From Achromobacter sp. Marseille-Q4962 (lineage in GTDB: Bacteria > Pseudomonadota > Gammaproteobacteria > Burkholderiales > Burkholderiaceae_B): a DNA stretch of 64,000 bases. The position numbers were made by a program, and so were the translations under genes. A model generated the notes under the pieces. That model was given only the letters and a program-made list of their open reading frames with translations. It was not told where the DNA came from and did no database searches. Shown one piece after another: positions 46,886 through 57,223 of this stretch; positions within the stretch are counted from its first letter, which is position 1; each line of letters begins with the position of its first letter. The stretch spans positions 85,356 to 149,355 of the forward strand of contig NZ_CALSFU010000016.1 of the NCBI RefSeq assembly GCF_943737005.1. Reading direction: 5' to 3'.

Positions 46886-47953
46886 TCAGGCGGCGGCAAC
46901 CCGCGCGGCAATGGCGTCGCCCACTTCGGCGGTCGACGCGCTGCCCTTCATGTCGCGCGTGCGGGGCCCTTCGGCCAGCACCGCTTCGATGGCCCGGACC
47001 ACCGCCGCGCTGGCGTCGGGATAACCCAGGAAATCGAGCATGAGCGCCCCGCTCCAGATCTGGCCGATGGGATTGGCGATCCCCTTGCCGTAGATGTCGG
47101 GCGCCGAGCCATGCACGGGTTCGAACAAAGAAGGAAACTTGCGGTCCGGATTGAGGTTGGCCGACGGCGCGATGCCGATGGTGCCGGTGCATGCCGGCCC
47201 CAGATCCGACAGGATATCCCCGAACAGATTGGAAGCCACCACGACGTCGAACCAGTCGGGATGCTGCACGAAATGGGCGCAGAGAATATCGATGTGGTAT
47301 TTGTCCCAGCGGACATCCGGATAGTTCCCCGCCATCTCGGCCACGCGCTCGTCCCACCACGGCATCGAAATCGAAATGCCGTTCGACTTGGTGGCGGCGG
47401 TGACGTGCTTGCCGCGCTTGCGGGCCAGTTCAAAGGCGAATTTCAGCACCCGGTCGGCGCCCACGCGCGTGAACACGCTTTCCTGGATGACCACTTCGCG
47501 CTCGGTGCCGGCGAACAGGCGCCCGCCGCTGTTGGAATACTCGCCCTCGGTATTCTCGCGGACGATGAAGAAGTCGATCTCGCCCGGCTGCCGGCCGGCC
47601 AGCGGCGACGGCACGCCCGGCATCAGGCGCACCGGCCGCAGGTTGATGTACTGGTCGAATTCGCGGCGGAACTTGAACAGCGACCCCCACAGGGCCTCGT
47701 GGTCGGGCACCGTCTCGGGCCAGCCGATGGCGCCGAAGAAAATGGCCTCGTGGCCGCCGATCTGCCGCTGCCAGTCGTCCGGCATCATCTTGCCGTGGCG
47801 CGCGTAGTAGTCGCAGCTCCAGTCGAAATGGTCCCACTGGAAATCGATGCCGAAACGGGCGGCCGCCGCATCGAGCACTTTCAGTCCCTCCGGCACGACT
47901 TCCTTGCCGATCCCGTCGCCGGGAATCACCGCGATCTTGTGCTTTGTTGCCAC
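46886..47953 (-). CDS. ttuC: Tartrate dehydrogenase/decarboxylase or 3-isopropylmalate dehydrogenase-like enzyme
   Basis: This is a 355 aa NAD-dependent beta-decarboxylating dehydrogenase of the isopropylmalate dehydrogenase fold. IAVIPGDGIGKEVVPEGLKVLD (residues 6-27) is the standard N-terminus. WGSLFKFRREFDQYINLRPV near residues 80-99 and FFIVRENTEGEYSNSGGRLF are the TtuC (tartrate dehydrogenase) forms, differing from LeuB. Metal aspartates lie in FGDILSDLGPACTG near residue 230. Start GTG 47953 has an AAGGAAG Shine-Dalgarno 6-7 bases upstream; ATG 47974 in frame lacks one. A LeuB role cannot be excluded, but leuC/leuD are not near. Confidence 0.82.
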   Translation of the reverse strand: MATKHKIAVIPGDGIGKEVVPEGLKVLDAAAARFGIDFQWDHFDWSCDYYARHGKMMPDDWQRQIGGHEAIFFGAIGWPETVPDHEALWGSLFKFRREFDQYINLRPVRLMPGVPSPLAGRQPGEIDFFIVRENTEGEYSNSGGRLFAGTEREVVIQESVFTRVGADRVLKFAFELARKRGKHVTAATKSNGISISMPWWDERVAEMAGNYPDVRWDKYHIDILCAHFVQHPDWFDVVVASNLFGDILSDLGPACTGTIGIAPSANLNPDRKFPSLFEPVHGSAPDIYGKGIANPIGQIWSGALMLDFLGYPDASAAVVRAIEAVLAEGPRTRDMKGSASTAEVGDAIAARVAAA

Positions 47954-48258
47954 TGTGCTTCCTTTTTGTGTCATCGAAATCCCGCGCCCGGATGCGCCGT
48001 TCGCCGTCCGCGGCGCACGCGCCCCTGGCGGCTCGCCCTGGGCGGAGCCGACGGCAGCCGCAATGCGACCCGGTGCACGGGAATTTCCGTGGGAACCGTT
48101 CCCGCCGGCGGCCGGAAGCCGCCGCGATGCGGCGGACAGAACCTGGACGCGCCACATGCGGGGAACGTTTTGCTGTTATTTCGTCTTAGCCCTGGATGAT
48201 AGGCATAAAGGTCCGCGACGGACACCCCTGTTTACAAATATGGCTGCTGCAGCGTGTT
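47954..48258. other. Intergenic region upstream of ttuC
   Basis: No gene is seen. GTCCG (48210-48214) and CGGAC (48218-48222) form a small dyad, with TATCAT (48195-48200 on the minus strand) as a weak -10 candidate for ttuC and a poor -35. The rest is plain GC-rich sequence. Confidence 0.45.
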
Positions 48259-49761
48259 TCAGCGGCGCCGCGACCCCAGCAGCGAGCCCAGCACGCCGCG
48301 CACCAGCTCGCGCGCGATCGAGCGCGCCGTGCTCTTGGCCACGCTCTGGACCACGCCATCGCGCTTGCCGCCGCGCGGCCCCGTGGAACCGAACAGCACT
48401 TCGTTCAGGCCGTCCATGAAGCCCCCGCCTTGGGATTCGTCCCCCTGCGCAGGCTTGCCCGCCCCGGACTGGCCGGCCGGCGCCGAGGCCCGGCCGGCCA
48501 GCACCTCGTAGGCCGACTCGCGATCCACGGCCTGCTCGTACTTGGCCGCCAGCGGGCTGCCCTTGCGCAGCGCCTGCCGCTCGGCATCGGTCGCGGGGCC
48601 GATGCGGCTGGCGGGAGGCAGGATCCAGGCGCGCTGGGTGGGCACGGGGCGGCCCTTGGCGTCCAGGAAAGACACCAGCGCCTCGCCTACGCCCAGCTCG
48701 GTAATGGCGGCCTCGATGTCCAGCCCCGGATTAGGGCGCATGGTCTGGGCCGCGGTCTTGACGGCTTTCTGGTCGCGCGGCGTGAACGCGCGCAGCGCGT
48801 GCTGCACGCGGTTGCCCAGTTGCCCCAGGACCGTATCGGGAATGTCCAGCGGATTCTGCGTGACGAAATACACGCCCACTCCCTTGGAGCGCACCAGCCG
48901 CACCACCTGCTCGATCTTGGTCAGCAGCGCGGGCGGGGCGTCGTTGAACAGCAGGTGCGCCTCGTCGAAGAAGAAAACCAGCTTGGGCTGTTCCAGGTCG
49001 CCGACCTCGGGCAGCTTTTCATAGAGATCGGCCAGCAGCCACAGCAGGAAAATCGCATAGAGGCGCGGCGCCTGCATGAGCTTGTCGGCGGCCAGCACGT
49101 TGACCATGCCCCTGCCCTGCGCATCGGTGCGCATGAGATCCGCCACGTCGAGCATGGGCTCGCCCAGGAAACTGTCGGCGCCCTGGGATTCCAGGGCGAG
49201 CAGGGCGCGCTGGATCGCCCCCACGCTGGCGGCCGATACGTTGCCGTAGCGGGTCTTGAGCTCGGCGGCCCGGTCGGAGACGTTCTGCAGCATGGCGCGC
49301 AGGTCTTTGAGGTCCAGCAGAAGCTGGCCCTCGTCGTCGGCCACCCGGAACACCAGGGTGAGCACGCCTTCCTGGGTGTCGTTCAGTTCCAGGATGCGCG
49401 AGAGCAGCAGCGGGCCCATGTCACTGATGGTGGCGCGCACCGGCAGCCCCTGCTCGCCGAAGACGTCCCAGGGCGTCATGGGGCTGGCCGCCCAGGCCGG
49501 TTCGGACAGGCCCAGCGTGCGCAGGCGTTCAACCAGCTTGGGGCTGGCCGCGCCGGCCTGGGAAATGCCGGTCAGGTCGCCTTTCACGTCCGCCATGAAC
49601 ACGGGGGTGCCGATGCGGGAGAAGGCCTCGGCCATGACCTGCAGCGTGACCGTCTTGCCGGTGCCGGTCGCGCCGGTGATGCAGCCGTGGCGGTTGGCCA
49701 GCGCGGGAAGCAGCGCCAGATCGCCCTGGGCGTTCCTGGCAATGACGAGGGGATCGGGCAT
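48259..49761 (-). CDS. HerA/YjgR-like ATPase (DUF853 family)
   Basis: This is a 500 aa AAA-type ATPase related to HerA and YjgR. The Walker A is [18 protein letters not shown] (residues 29-46), and [16 protein letters not shown] near residue 268 is Walker [40 protein letters not shown] and [21 protein letters not shown] are family motifs. A low-complexity Gly/Ser/Lys region (residues 430-470) and a basic tail close the protein. HerA-type enzymes work at DNA ends or in membrane-linked DNA handling; the role of this branch is not settled. It is divergent from yebC. Confidence 0.9.
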   Translation of the reverse strand: MPDPLVIARNAQGDLALLPALANRHGCITGATGTGKTVTLQVMAEAFSRIGTPVFMADVKGDLTGISQAGAASPKLVERLRTLGLSEPAWAASPMTPWDVFGEQGLPVRATISDMGPLLLSRILELNDTQEGVLTLVFRVADDEGQLLLDLKDLRAMLQNVSDRAAELKTRYGNVSAASVGAIQRALLALESQGADSFLGEPMLDVADLMRTDAQGRGMVNVLAADKLMQAPRLYAIFLLWLLADLYEKLPEVGDLEQPKLVFFFDEAHLLFNDAPPALLTKIEQVVRLVRSKGVGVYFVTQNPLDIPDTVLGQLGNRVQHALRAFTPRDQKAVKTAAQTMRPNPGLDIEAAITELGVGEALVSFLDAKGRPVPTQRAWILPPASRIGPATDAERQALRKGSPLAAKYEQAVDRESAYEVLAGRASAPAGQSGAGKPAQGDESQGGGFMDGLNEVLFGSTGPRGGKRDGVVQSVAKSTARSIARELVRGVLGSLLGSRRR

Positions 49762-49915
49762 GTAGGACTCCAGCCGGAAAATCGGGACGTCCAAGTTTAG
49801 AGCCTGGAAACGGGCTTGTGTGCGTGGCGCGAAGGACACAGCGGCCCGGCGGCCGGACGCCGCGGCCATGGGCAGGCTAAAATGCCGCCTTTGAAGACCA
49901 ATTTAGTGGGAAGCC

Positions 49916-50650
49916 ATGGCCGGACACAGCAAATGGGCCAATATCCAGCACCGCAAAGGACGCCAAGATGCCAAGCGGGGCAAGCTCTGGACCAAGATCA
50001 TTCGTGAAATCACCGTGGCGGCGCGCGCCGGCGGCCCCGACCCCGACAGCAACCCGCGCCTGCGCATGGCCTGGGACAAGGCCACCGACGCCAACATGCC
50101 CAAGGACAACATCCAGCGCGCGATCCAGCGCGGGGCGGGCGGCGCCGACGGCGACAACTACGAGGAAGTGCGCTATGAGGGCTACGGCATCGGCGGCGCG
50201 GCCGTCATCGTCGATTGCATGACCGACAACCGCACCCGCACCGTGGCCGAAGTCCGCCACGCGTTCTCCAAGAACGGCGGCAACCTCGGCCAGGAAGGCT
50301 CCGTGGCCTTCATGTTCAAGCACTGCGGCCAGTTCCTCTTCGCCCCCGGCACCTCCGAGGACAAGGTCATGGAAGCGGCCCTCGAAGCCGGCGCCGAAGA
50401 CGTCGCCACCGACGAGGAAGGCGTCGTCGAGGTCATTTGCGCGCCGGCCGATTTCGCCGCCGTGCGCCAGGCCTTCGACGCCGCCGGCCTGAAGGCCGAG
50501 GTCGAGGGCATCATCATGAAGGCGCTGAACGAAACCGAGCTTTCCGGCGAAGATGCCGTCAAGATGCAAAAACTGCTCGACGCCCTGGAAAGCCTGGACG
50601 ACGTGCAGGAAGTCTATACCAACGTTGTTTTCGACGAAGCGCAGCAGTAA
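49916..50650 (+). CDS. yebC: YebC/PmpR-family regulator
   Basis: This is a 244 aa protein of the YebC/TACO1 family. [20 protein letters not shown] (residues 1-20) and the [26 protein letters not shown] stretch are diagnostic. YebC proteins act as transcription regulators and as factors that relieve ribosome stalling. The length (about 246 aa in E. coli) and all three domains are intact. It precedes purD by 109 bases that carry GC hairpins. Confidence 0.96.
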   Translation: MAGHSKWANIQHRKGRQDAKRGKLWTKIIREITVAARAGGPDPDSNPRLRMAWDKATDANMPKDNIQRAIQRGAGGADGDNYEEVRYEGYGIGGAAVIVDCMTDNRTRTVAEVRHAFSKNGGNLGQEGSVAFMFKHCGQFLFAPGTSEDKVMEAALEAGAEDVATDEEGVVEVICAPADFAAVRQAFDAAGLKAEVEGIIMKALNETELSGEDAVKMQKLLDALESLDDVQEVYTNVVFDEAQQ

Positions 50651-50658
50651 TCCCGCTG

Positions 50659-50722
50659 GCGGCCGCCGGGCGCCGCACGGCCCGGCGGCCGCAGCAGGCG
50701 GCGCCCGGCGCCGCCGCCTTTT
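50659..50722 (+). terminator. Tandem GC hairpins after yebC
   Basis: A perfect 13-base inverted repeat (50659-50671 and 50680-50692) is followed by GGCGGCG (50697-50703) with CGCCGCC (50709-50715) and a TTTT at 50719-50722. The second hairpin with its short T-run is the likely termination signal before purD. Confidence 0.5.
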
Positions 50723-50759
50723 CCACGGCTAGCGTGGCAACCTTCAGAATCTCGCAACA

Positions 50760-52067
50760 ATGAAACTCCTCGTAATTGGCTCGGGCGGCCGCGAACATGC
50801 CCTCGCCTGGCGTCTGGCCCGCTCTCCGCGCGTACACAAGGTGTACGTCGCGCCGGGCAACGGCGGCACGCAACGGGCCGAGCAGATGGAAAACATTGCG
50901 CTCACCAGTGCCGAGGAGCTGGCCGACTTCGCCCAGCGTGAAGGCATCGCCCTGACCGTCGTCGGCCCCGAGGCGCCGCTGGCCGCCGGCGTGGTCGATG
51001 TATTCCGCGCCCGGGGGCTCAAGATCTTCGGCCCAACCAAGGCGGCCGCCCAGCTCGAAAGCTCCAAGGACTATGCCAAGGCCTTCATGGTGCGCCACGG
51101 CATCCCCACGGCCCGCTACGAAACCTTCACCGATCCCGCCAAGGCGCATGCCTACGTCGACCAGGAAGGCGCGCCCATCGTCATCAAGGCCGACGGCCTG
51201 GCGGCGGGCAAGGGCGTGGTCGTGGCGGCCACCCTCGAAGAAGCCCACGCGGCCATCGACGCCATGCTGGGAGACGGCTCCCTGGGCCAGGCCGGCGCGC
51301 GCGTGGTCATCGAAGAATGCCTGGTGGGCGAAGAAGCCAGCTTCATCGTCATGTGCGACGGCCGCAACGTGCTGGCCCTGGCCACCAGCCAGGACCACAA
51401 GCGCCTGCAGGACGGCGACCAGGGCCCCAATACCGGCGGCATGGGCGCCTATTCGCCGGCGCCCATCGTCACGCCCGAGCTGCACCACCGCATCATGCGC
51501 GAAATCATCCTGCCCACCGTGCAGGGCATGGCGCGCGACGGCATTCCCTACACCGGCTTCCTGTACGCCGGCCTCATGATCGCGCCCGGCGACGACCCCG
51601 ACCGCGCCATCAAGACGCTGGAATTCAACTGCCGCATGGGCGACCCCGAAACCCAGCCCATCATGATGCGCGTGAAAAGCGATCTGCTCGACGTGCTGGA
51701 ACACGCCGTCGAAGGCACGCTCGACCAGGCCGACATCGTCTGGGACCGCCGCACGGCCCTGGGCGTGGTGCTGGCCGCCCACAACTACCCGGGCACGCCC
51801 CGCACGGGCGACCTCATCCGGGGCCTGCCGGCCGACGCCGAAGACTGCATGGTGTTCCACGCCGCCACGCGGGTGGACGAAGAAGGCATCAAAACCAGCG
51901 GCGGCCGCGTCCTGTGCGTCACGGCGCTGGGCGACTCCGTGAAAATGGCCCGCGACCGCGTCTACGAAGCCATCGACGGCATCCATTTCGACGGCCGCCA
52001 GTACCGCAGCGACATCGGCTGGCGCGCGCTCAAGCCCTCGCAGCAGAAATCCAAGACCCACGCCTGA
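50760..52067 (+). CDS. purD: Phosphoribosylamine--glycine ligase
   Basis: This is the 435 aa GAR synthetase of purine synthesis, an ATP-grasp ligase joining glycine to phosphoribosylamine. [21 protein letters not shown] (residues 1-21) is the classic start, and [29 protein letters not shown] near residue 138 and [12 protein letters not shown] (family: N-x-R-x-G-D-P-E) are conserved. Length is close to E. coli (429 aa). hemF follows after 13 bases. Confidence 0.97.
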   Translation: MKLLVIGSGGREHALAWRLARSPRVHKVYVAPGNGGTQRAEQMENIALTSAEELADFAQREGIALTVVGPEAPLAAGVVDVFRARGLKIFGPTKAAAQLESSKDYAKAFMVRHGIPTARYETFTDPAKAHAYVDQEGAPIVIKADGLAAGKGVVVAATLEEAHAAIDAMLGDGSLGQAGARVVIEECLVGEEASFIVMCDGRNVLALATSQDHKRLQDGDQGPNTGGMGAYSPAPIVTPELHHRIMREIILPTVQGMARDGIPYTGFLYAGLMIAPGDDPDRAIKTLEFNCRMGDPETQPIMMRVKSDLLDVLEHAVEGTLDQADIVWDRRTALGVVLAAHNYPGTPRTGDLIRGLPADAEDCMVFHAATRVDEEGIKTSGGRVLCVTALGDSVKMARDRVYEAIDGIHFDGRQYRSDIGWRALKPSQQKSKTHA

Positions 52068-52080
52068 CCCGGACACGCCG

Positions 52081-52989
52081 ATGACCCTGCCCGTTGCTTC
52101 CGTGCGCGCCTACCTCACCGGCCTGCAGGCCCGCATCGTGCAGGCGCTGGAGGCCGCCGAAGGCGCGGCTTTCCGCGCCGACGAATGGACCCGCCCCGAG
52201 GGCGGGGGCGGCCTGTCCCGGCTGCTGGAAGGCGGGCGGCTCTTCGAGCGGGCCGGGGTCCTGTTCAGCCACGTACAGGGCGCCAAACTGCCGCCCTCGG
52301 CCAGCGCGCACCGGCCCGAGCTGGCGGGCCGCTCCTGGGAGGCCATGGGGGTGTCCATGGTGCTGCACCCGCGCAATCCCTACGTTCCCACCACGCACAT
52401 GAACGTGCGCATGTTCGTGGCGGCCGCGCGCCCCGGACACGACGAGGCCGACGTGTTCTGGTTCGGCGGCGGCCTGGACCTCACCCCCTATTACCCGTTC
52501 GAGGAAGACGCCCGGCATTTCCATGCCGTCTGCCGCGACGCGCTGGCGCCGCACGGGGCCGATTACTACCCCCGCTACAAGCGCTGGTGCGACGAGTACT
52601 TCTTCCTCAAGCACCGCAACGAAACCCGGGGCGTGGGCGGCGTCTTCTACGACGACCTGAACGCACCGGGCTTCGACGCCTCGTTCGCCCTCACCCGCTC
52701 GGTGGGCGACGCTTTCCTGCCGGCCTATATGCCCATCGTGGAACGCCGCCGCTCGCTGCCTTACGGCGAACGCGAACGCGACTTCCAGGCCTACCGCCGC
52801 GGCCGCTACGTCGAATTCAACCTGGTGTTCGACCGCGGCACGCTGTTCGGCCTGCAGTCGGGCGGGCGTACCGAATCCATCCTGCTGTCCATGCCGCCGA
52901 TGGCGCAGTGGCGCTACGACTGGCAGCCCGAGGCCGGCACGCCGGAAGCGGAGCTTGCGGCCTACCTCAAGCCGCGGGACTGGGTGTGA
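52081..52989 (+). CDS. hemF: Oxygen-dependent coproporphyrinogen-III oxidase
   Basis: This is the 302 aa aerobic enzyme of haem synthesis that converts coproporphyrinogen III to protoporphyrinogen IX. Conserved regions are [20 protein letters not shown] (residues 87-106), [27 protein letters not shown] near residue 125, [14 protein letters not shown] and [20 protein letters not shown]. Length equals E. coli HemF (299 aa). Its TGA overlaps the nadD GTG start by 4 bases. Confidence 0.97.
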   Translation: MTLPVASVRAYLTGLQARIVQALEAAEGAAFRADEWTRPEGGGGLSRLLEGGRLFERAGVLFSHVQGAKLPPSASAHRPELAGRSWEAMGVSMVLHPRNPYVPTTHMNVRMFVAAARPGHDEADVFWFGGGLDLTPYYPFEEDARHFHAVCRDALAPHGADYYPRYKRWCDEYFFLKHRNETRGVGGVFYDDLNAPGFDASFALTRSVGDAFLPAYMPIVERRRSLPYGERERDFQAYRRGRYVEFNLVFDRGTLFGLQSGGRTESILLSMPPMAQWRYDWQPEAGTPEAELAAYLKPRDWV

Positions 52990-53573
52990 AGCGCGTCGGC
53001 CTGCTGGGGGGCAGCTTCGACCCCGTGCACGTGGCGCACGTCGCGCTGGCGCGCACGGCGCTGCAGGCGCTGCGCCTGTCCGAAGTGCAGCTCATCCCGG
53101 CGGCCAACCCCTGGCAGCGCGCGGCCCTGCACGCCGCGCCGGCGCACCGCCTGCGCATGCTGGAGCTGGCCATCGAGGGCGAATGCGGCCTGGTCGTGAA
53201 CCCCATCGAGATCGAGCGCGGCGGCGCCACCTACACCATCGACACGCTGCGGGCCCTGCCCGAAGGGCCGCGCTACGTGTGGCTGCTGGGCGCCGACCAG
53301 CTCTTGAATTTCTGCACCTGGCGCGACTGGCGGGAAATCGCGCGGCGGGTGGACCTGGCCGTGGCGACCCGGCCGGGCTCCTCCCTGGCGCCGCCGCCCG
53401 AACTGGCCGCCTGGCTGGCGCAGACCGGGCACGGGCTGGAGGCCCTGCCATTTGCGCCCATGGCGGTGTCCGCCTCGCAGATACGCCGGAAGCTGGCGGC
53501 GGGCGAATCGACCCGCGGCCTGCTGGCCGAACCCGTCGCCGCCTATATTGCGGCGCACCACCTGTACCGTTAA
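52986..53573 (+). CDS. nadD: Nicotinate-nucleotide adenylyltransferase
   Basis: This is a 195 aa NaMN adenylyltransferase of NAD synthesis. [21 protein letters not shown] (residues 2-22) contains the GGSFDPxHxxH signature, and [18 protein letters not shown] near residue 162 is the ISSTxIR-type motif (here VSASQIR). The start is GTG 52986 overlapping the hemF stop as GTGA, which gives the correct N-terminus; the long open frame upstream is a hemF shadow. rsfS follows after a 63-base gap. Confidence 0.95.
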   Translation: MKRVGLLGGSFDPVHVAHVALARTALQALRLSEVQLIPAANPWQRAALHAAPAHRLRMLELAIEGECGLVVNPIEIERGGATYTIDTLRALPEGPRYVWLLGADQLLNFCTWRDWREIARRVDLAVATRPGSSLAPPPELAAWLAQTGHGLEALPFAPMAVSASQIRRKLAAGESTRGLLAEPVAAYIAAHHLYR

Positions 53574-53602
53574 CCGCGCGCAAGCCCCGCTTGCGCCGCC
53601 TT

Positions 53603-53621
53603 CCCGCGGGTTTTCCGCGGG
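53603..53621 (+). repeat. GC hairpin between nadD and rsfS
   Basis: CCCGCGG (53603-53609) and CCGCGGG (53615-53621) with a GTTTT loop. There is no T-run, so it may be a weak stop or an mRNA 3'-end protector. Confidence 0.45.
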
Positions 53622-53636
53622 TTATCATTCGCAGCT

Positions 53637-54038
53637 ATGGATATACAAAAACTCCAACGCGCCGTCATCGACGCGCTCGAAGACGTCAAGGCGCAAGACA
53701 TCAAGGTGTTCAACACCACGCACCTGACCAGCCTTTTCGACCGCGTGATCATCGCGAGCGCCACCTCCAACCGCCAGACGCGCGCCCTGGCCTCCAGCGT
53801 GGCCGACCGCGGCCGCGACCTGAAGATCCCCGGCATCACCATCGAAGGCGAAGACACCGGCGAATGGGTCGTGGTCGACCTGGGCGACGTGGTCGTGCAC
53901 ATCATGCAGCCGGCCATCCGCCAGTATTACAACCTCGAGGAAATCTGGGGCGGCAAGCCGGTGCGCGTGAAGCTGCTGCCGGAATCCACCCGCGTGCCGC
54001 CTCCCGGGCTCGGCCCGCAACCCGGCGCCGAAGACTGA
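53637..54038 (+). CDS. rsfS: Ribosomal silencing factor RsfS
   Basis: This is a 133 aa protein of the RsfS/Iojap family that binds L14 on the 50S subunit and blocks joining to 30S when nutrients run short. [24 protein letters not shown] near residues 24-47 and [27 protein letters not shown] near residues 80-106 are family motifs. A C-terminal Pro-rich tail (residues 115-133) is longer than in E. coli (105 aa). rlmH begins 7 bases later. Confidence 0.94.
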   Translation: MDIQKLQRAVIDALEDVKAQDIKVFNTTHLTSLFDRVIIASATSNRQTRALASSVADRGRDLKIPGITIEGEDTGEWVVVDLGDVVVHIMQPAIRQYYNLEEIWGGKPVRVKLLPESTRVPPPGLGPQPGAED

Positions 54039-54045
54039 GCCCGCC

Positions 54046-54516
54046 GTGAAACTGCTCGTCGTGGCCGTGGGCACGCGCATGCCGGACTGGGTCGAGACGG
54101 CCTGGAACGATTACGCCAAGCGCCTGCCGCCGGACTGCGCGCTCGAACTGCGCGAAATCAAGCCGGAGTCCCGCACCAGCGGCAAGACGCCGGCGCAGAT
54201 GATGGCCGCCGAGGCCAGGCGGATCGAAGCCGCCCTGCCGGCCGGCGCCCTGCGCATCGCGCTGGACGAGCGGGGCCGCGATCTCACCACCATGGCTCTG
54301 TCGCAAAAACTCGAGCAGTGGCGCGCCGGCGGCCAGGACGTGGCTTTCCTGGTCGGCGGCCCCGACGGCCTGGACGCCGGCCTCAAGGCGTCGTGCTCGG
54401 GCATGCTGCGTCTTTCCTCGCTCACCCTGCCCCATCCCATGGTGCGGGTCGTGCTGGCCGAGCAGCTTTATCGCGCCTGGGCCATTCTCACCAACCACCC
54501 CTATCACCGGGCCTGA
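54046..54516 (+). CDS. rlmH: 23S rRNA (pseudouridine1915-N3)-methyltransferase RlmH
   Basis: This is a 156 aa SPOUT methyltransferase that modifies pseudouridine 1915 in helix 69 of 23S r[22 protein letters not shown] near residue 73, [12 protein letters not shown] near residue 102 and [22 protein letters not shown] (trefoil knot) with the C-terminal NHPYHR are diagnostic. The start is GTG 54046 right after the rsfS stop. Length equals E. coli RlmH (155 aa). Confidence 0.96.
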   Translation: MKLLVVAVGTRMPDWVETAWNDYAKRLPPDCALELREIKPESRTSGKTPAQMMAAEARRIEAALPAGALRIALDERGRDLTTMALSQKLEQWRAGGQDVAFLVGGPDGLDAGLKASCSGMLRLSSLTLPHPMVRVVLAEQLYRAWAILTNHPYHRA

Positions 54517-54529
54517 CGCCCGGCACGCC

Positions 54530-55141
54530 ATGACCCGCCCCGCCGCTCCCCGCCTGTACCTGGCCTCCGGCAGCCCCCGCCGCCGAGAACTGCTCACCCA
54601 GCTCGGACTGGCTCACGAGGTGCTGCGCGTGCCGGCCCCGCCGGGCGAAGACGAGCCGCAACTGCCGGGCGAGGCGGCGGCCGATTACGTGCGCCGCACG
54701 GCGCGCGAGAAGGCCGAGCGCGGCGTGGCCTGGATGCGCGACCAGGAACTGCCGGAACTGCCGCTGCTGGCGGCCGACACCACCGTCATCCTGCGCGGCG
54801 CGGTGCTGGGCAAGCCGGCCGATCGCGACGACGCGCTGCGCATCCTGGCCGCGCTTTCCGGAACCGAGCACGAGGTCCATACGGCCGTGGCGCTGGCGCA
54901 CGCCGGACGCCTCCACGAGGCCGTCTCCATCACCACCGTACGCATGCGCGAACTCTCGCAGGCGGAGCGCGAACGCTATTGCGACAGCGGCGAACCCTAC
55001 GGCAAGGCCGGCGCCTACGGCATCCAGGGCCTGGGCGGCGTCTTCGTCAGCCATATCGCCGGCAGCTATACCGGCGTCATGGGCCTGCCGGTCTACGAAA
55101 CCGCGCAGCTGCTGGGTTCGGCGGGCATCGAACTCCCCTGA
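54530..55141 (+). CDS. maf: Maf-like nucleotide pyrophosphatase (dTTP/UTP type)
   Basis: This is a 203 aa Maf/YhdE-type enzyme that hydrolyses non-canonical or excess nucleoside triphosphates. LYLASGSPRRRELLTQLGL (residues 9-27) is the S-x-S-P-R-R motif. AADTTVILRGAVLGKPADRDDA near residue 82 holds the catalytic Asp. GEPYGKAGAYGIQGLGGVFV near residue 152 is the second half. It closes the hemF-nadD-rsfS-rlmH-maf run. Its last 49 bases overlap antisense with the lysR gene end. Confidence 0.95.
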   Translation: MTRPAAPRLYLASGSPRRRELLTQLGLAHEVLRVPAPPGEDEPQLPGEAAADYVRRTAREKAERGVAWMRDQELPELPLLAADTTVILRGAVLGKPADRDDALRILAALSGTEHEVHTAVALAHAGRLHEAVSITTVRMRELSQAERERYCDSGEPYGKAGAYGIQGLGGVFVSHIAGSYTGVMGLPVYETAQLLGSAGIELP

Positions 55142-56037
55142 GCGCCTGCCTCGCGCTCGACGGTTTCCACGAAGCGCCGCAGCAGCGGCGCGACGTCCCC
55201 GCGCCGGTAGGCCAGGATCAGGCGGCTGACCGCGTCCGGCGTATCCAGGCGGCGATACACCACGCCGGGGATGCCCGTGCGCGCATAGGTTTCCGGCAGC
55301 ACCGAAACGCCCATCCCCGCCGCCACCAGCCCCACGATGGTGGCGCCTTCGCGCGCTTCCTGCATCAGGCGCGGCGCAAAGCCCGCCCGGCTGGTGAGCG
55401 CGGTGACGTGCTCGAACAAGCCGCAGCCCAGCCCGCGCGGAAACAGGATGAAGGACTCGTCGGCCAACGCGGTCACGGGCAAAGGCTCCTGCGCGCGCGC
55501 CAGGCGGTGCCAGGCCGGCAGCACGGCCACCAGGCGATCCGCCCATAGATCCAACGTGACAATGCCGGGCGGCGGGCAGAATTGCGGCGAGGGCCGCAGA
55601 AACCCCACACTGATGTCCTTGTCCGCCAGCGCGTGCAGCTGCTGCCCGGTGGACATGTGGATGAGATCCGCCCGCGCCGCGGGATGGCGCTCCCGAAACG
55701 CCTGCACCAGCCGCGGAAAGGCGTCCACCATGGGCACCGAGGCCGTGAACGCGATGCGGATCTCGCCCGCGTCGCCCTGCGCCGCCAGGCGCACCACCTC
55801 GCCCGCGCGATCCAGATGGCCCAGCGCATGGCGCGCCTGTTCCAGAAACAGCGCGCCCGCCTCGGTCAGCGCCACGTTGCGCTTGTTGCGCGCCAGCAGC
55901 ACCGCGCCCAGCTCTTCTTCCAGCGCCTTGATCTGCAGGCTGAGCGGCGGCTGGCTCACGTGCAGGCGCCTGGCCGCCGCGCTGAAACTCAGTTCTTCGG
56001 CAACAGCGACGAAATAACGCAATTGGCGGAAATCCAT
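55093..56037 (-). CDS. LysR-family transcriptional regulator
   Basis: This is a 314 aa LysR-type regulator. The N-terminal HTH is SFSAAARRLHVSQPPLSLQIKALE (residues 17-40) and the rest is the effector-binding domain. It is divergent from a Bug binding-protein gene and galB-galC homologues, so it probably regulates them in response to an aromatic acid or pathway intermediate. Two small dyads lie in the shared region. Its 3' end overlaps maf by 49 bases. Confidence 0.92.
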   Translation of the reverse strand: MDFRQLRYFVAVAEELSFSAAARRLHVSQPPLSLQIKALEEELGAVLLARNKRNVALTEAGALFLEQARHALGHLDRAGEVVRLAAQGDAGEIRIAFTASVPMVDAFPRLVQAFRERHPAARADLIHMSTGQQLHALADKDISVGFLRPSPQFCPPPGIVTLDLWADRLVAVLPAWHRLARAQEPLPVTALADESFILFPRGLGCGLFEHVTALTSRAGFAPRLMQEAREGATIVGLVAAGMGVSVLPETYARTGIPGVVYRRLDTPDAVSRLILAYRRGDVAPLLRRFVETVEREAGAQGSSMPAEPSSCAVS

Positions 56038-56072
56038 GCGGGCTCCTGCGGGGGCTGGGATGGCGGACTCAA

Positions 56073-56134
56073 GCTTCTTATTTTGAAGCCAAATAAATCG
56101 GCCTCAGAAAAAGTATTGGACAGTATTAGTACTG
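56073..56134. promoter_or_regulatory. Dyads in the lysR/bug divergent region
   Basis: GCTTC (56073-56077) and GAAGC (56085-56089), spaced 7, and CAGTA (56121-56125) and TACTG (56130-56134), spaced 4. The first has the T-N11-A-like geometry of LysR sites; both lie between the two start codons (56037 and 56185). Confidence 0.4.
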
Positions 56135-56184
56135 AATCCGCAACATGCCGGTACACGCACATCAGAACCGCACAGGAGACAACC

Positions 56185-57165
56185 ATGTTCAATCTGCCCC
56201 GCATGCTCGGCCGCGCCACGGCTTCGCTCTGCCTGGCCGCGGCCCTGCCGACCGCCCATGCCGCGGACGGCTTCCCCGACAAACCCATCCGCATCGTCGT
56301 GCCCTACGCCGCGGGCGGCGGGGTGGACATCGTGACCCGCCTGGTCACGCAGAAGATGTCGGAAGCGCTCAAGCAGACCATCATCGTGGACAACCGTCCC
56401 GGCGCCGCCACCAATATCGGCATGGAAAACGTGGCGCGCTCCCAGCCCGACGGCTACACCCTGCTCACCGCTTCCAACACGCTGGCCAGCAACGGCGCCC
56501 TTTTCTCCAAGCTGGCTTTCGACCCCGCCAAAGACTTCGCGCCCGTGGGCGCCATCGGCTATGCGCCCCTGGTGGTCGTGGTGCGCGCCGATTCGCCCTA
56601 CCGTTCGCTGCAAGACCTGGCGAAAGACGCCCAGGCCCACCCCGACAGGCTGACCTACGCCTCCGCCGGCAACGGCAGCTCGGGCCACCTGGCCAGCGAA
56701 ATCCTCAAGTCCGAAGGCCACTTCAAGGCGCTGCACATTCCCTACAAGGGAGGTTCGCCCGCCATCACCGACCTGCTGGGCGGACGCATCACCTTCATGT
56801 CGATCAATCCGCTCGAGGTCGTCCCGCACGTGCAGTCCGGCAAGCTGCGCGCACTGGCGGTGCTCAACCCGCATCCCACGGCGCTGATGCCCGATCTCCC
56901 CACGGCGGCTTCCCAGAATCTGCCCGGCGCCAACGCCACGGTGTGGTGGGGCCTCGTCGGCCCGGCCGGCATGCCCGCGCCCGTGGTCGCCAAGCTCAAC
57001 CAGGCCCTGCAGGCCGCGCTGGCCGACCCCGGCGTCGAGAAGCGCATGGCCGAAATGGGCGCCACTGTCACGCCGGGCTCGGCGCAGGACTTCGGCGCCT
57101 TTGTGGCCAGCGAAACCATGAAATGGACCAAAGTCATCAAGGAGGCCGGCATCCGCGCCGATTGA
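56185..57165 (+). CDS. Tripartite tricarboxylate transporter (Bug) substrate-binding protein
   Basis: This is a 326 aa periplasmic Bug-family binding protein. The signal peptide ends near AAALPTAHAADGFP (residue 25), followed by PDKPIRIVVPYAAGGGVDIV (residues 28-47), the canonical Bug start. QKMSEALKQTIIVDNRPGAATNIGMENVARS, HIPYKGGSPAITDLLGG and GPAGMPAPVVAKLN are family motifs. The start is ATG 56185. No TctA/TctB membrane genes are near, as is common for Bug proteins in this group. The neighbours suggest an aromatic or tricarboxylate ligand. Confidence 0.92.
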   Translation: MFNLPRMLGRATASLCLAAALPTAHAADGFPDKPIRIVVPYAAGGGVDIVTRLVTQKMSEALKQTIIVDNRPGAATNIGMENVARSQPDGYTLLTASNTLASNGALFSKLAFDPAKDFAPVGAIGYAPLVVVVRADSPYRSLQDLAKDAQAHPDRLTYASAGNGSSGHLASEILKSEGHFKALHIPYKGGSPAITDLLGGRITFMSINPLEVVPHVQSGKLRALAVLNPHPTALMPDLPTAASQNLPGANATVWWGLVGPAGMPAPVVAKLNQALQAALADPGVEKRMAEMGATVTPGSAQDFGAFVASETMKWTKVIKEAGIRAD

Positions 57166-57223
57166 CGGCGCGCCCCGGCTTCGCCAGGCGTCTCGCGGCG
57201 CCTCTCTCTTTCAGGACCAGCGC

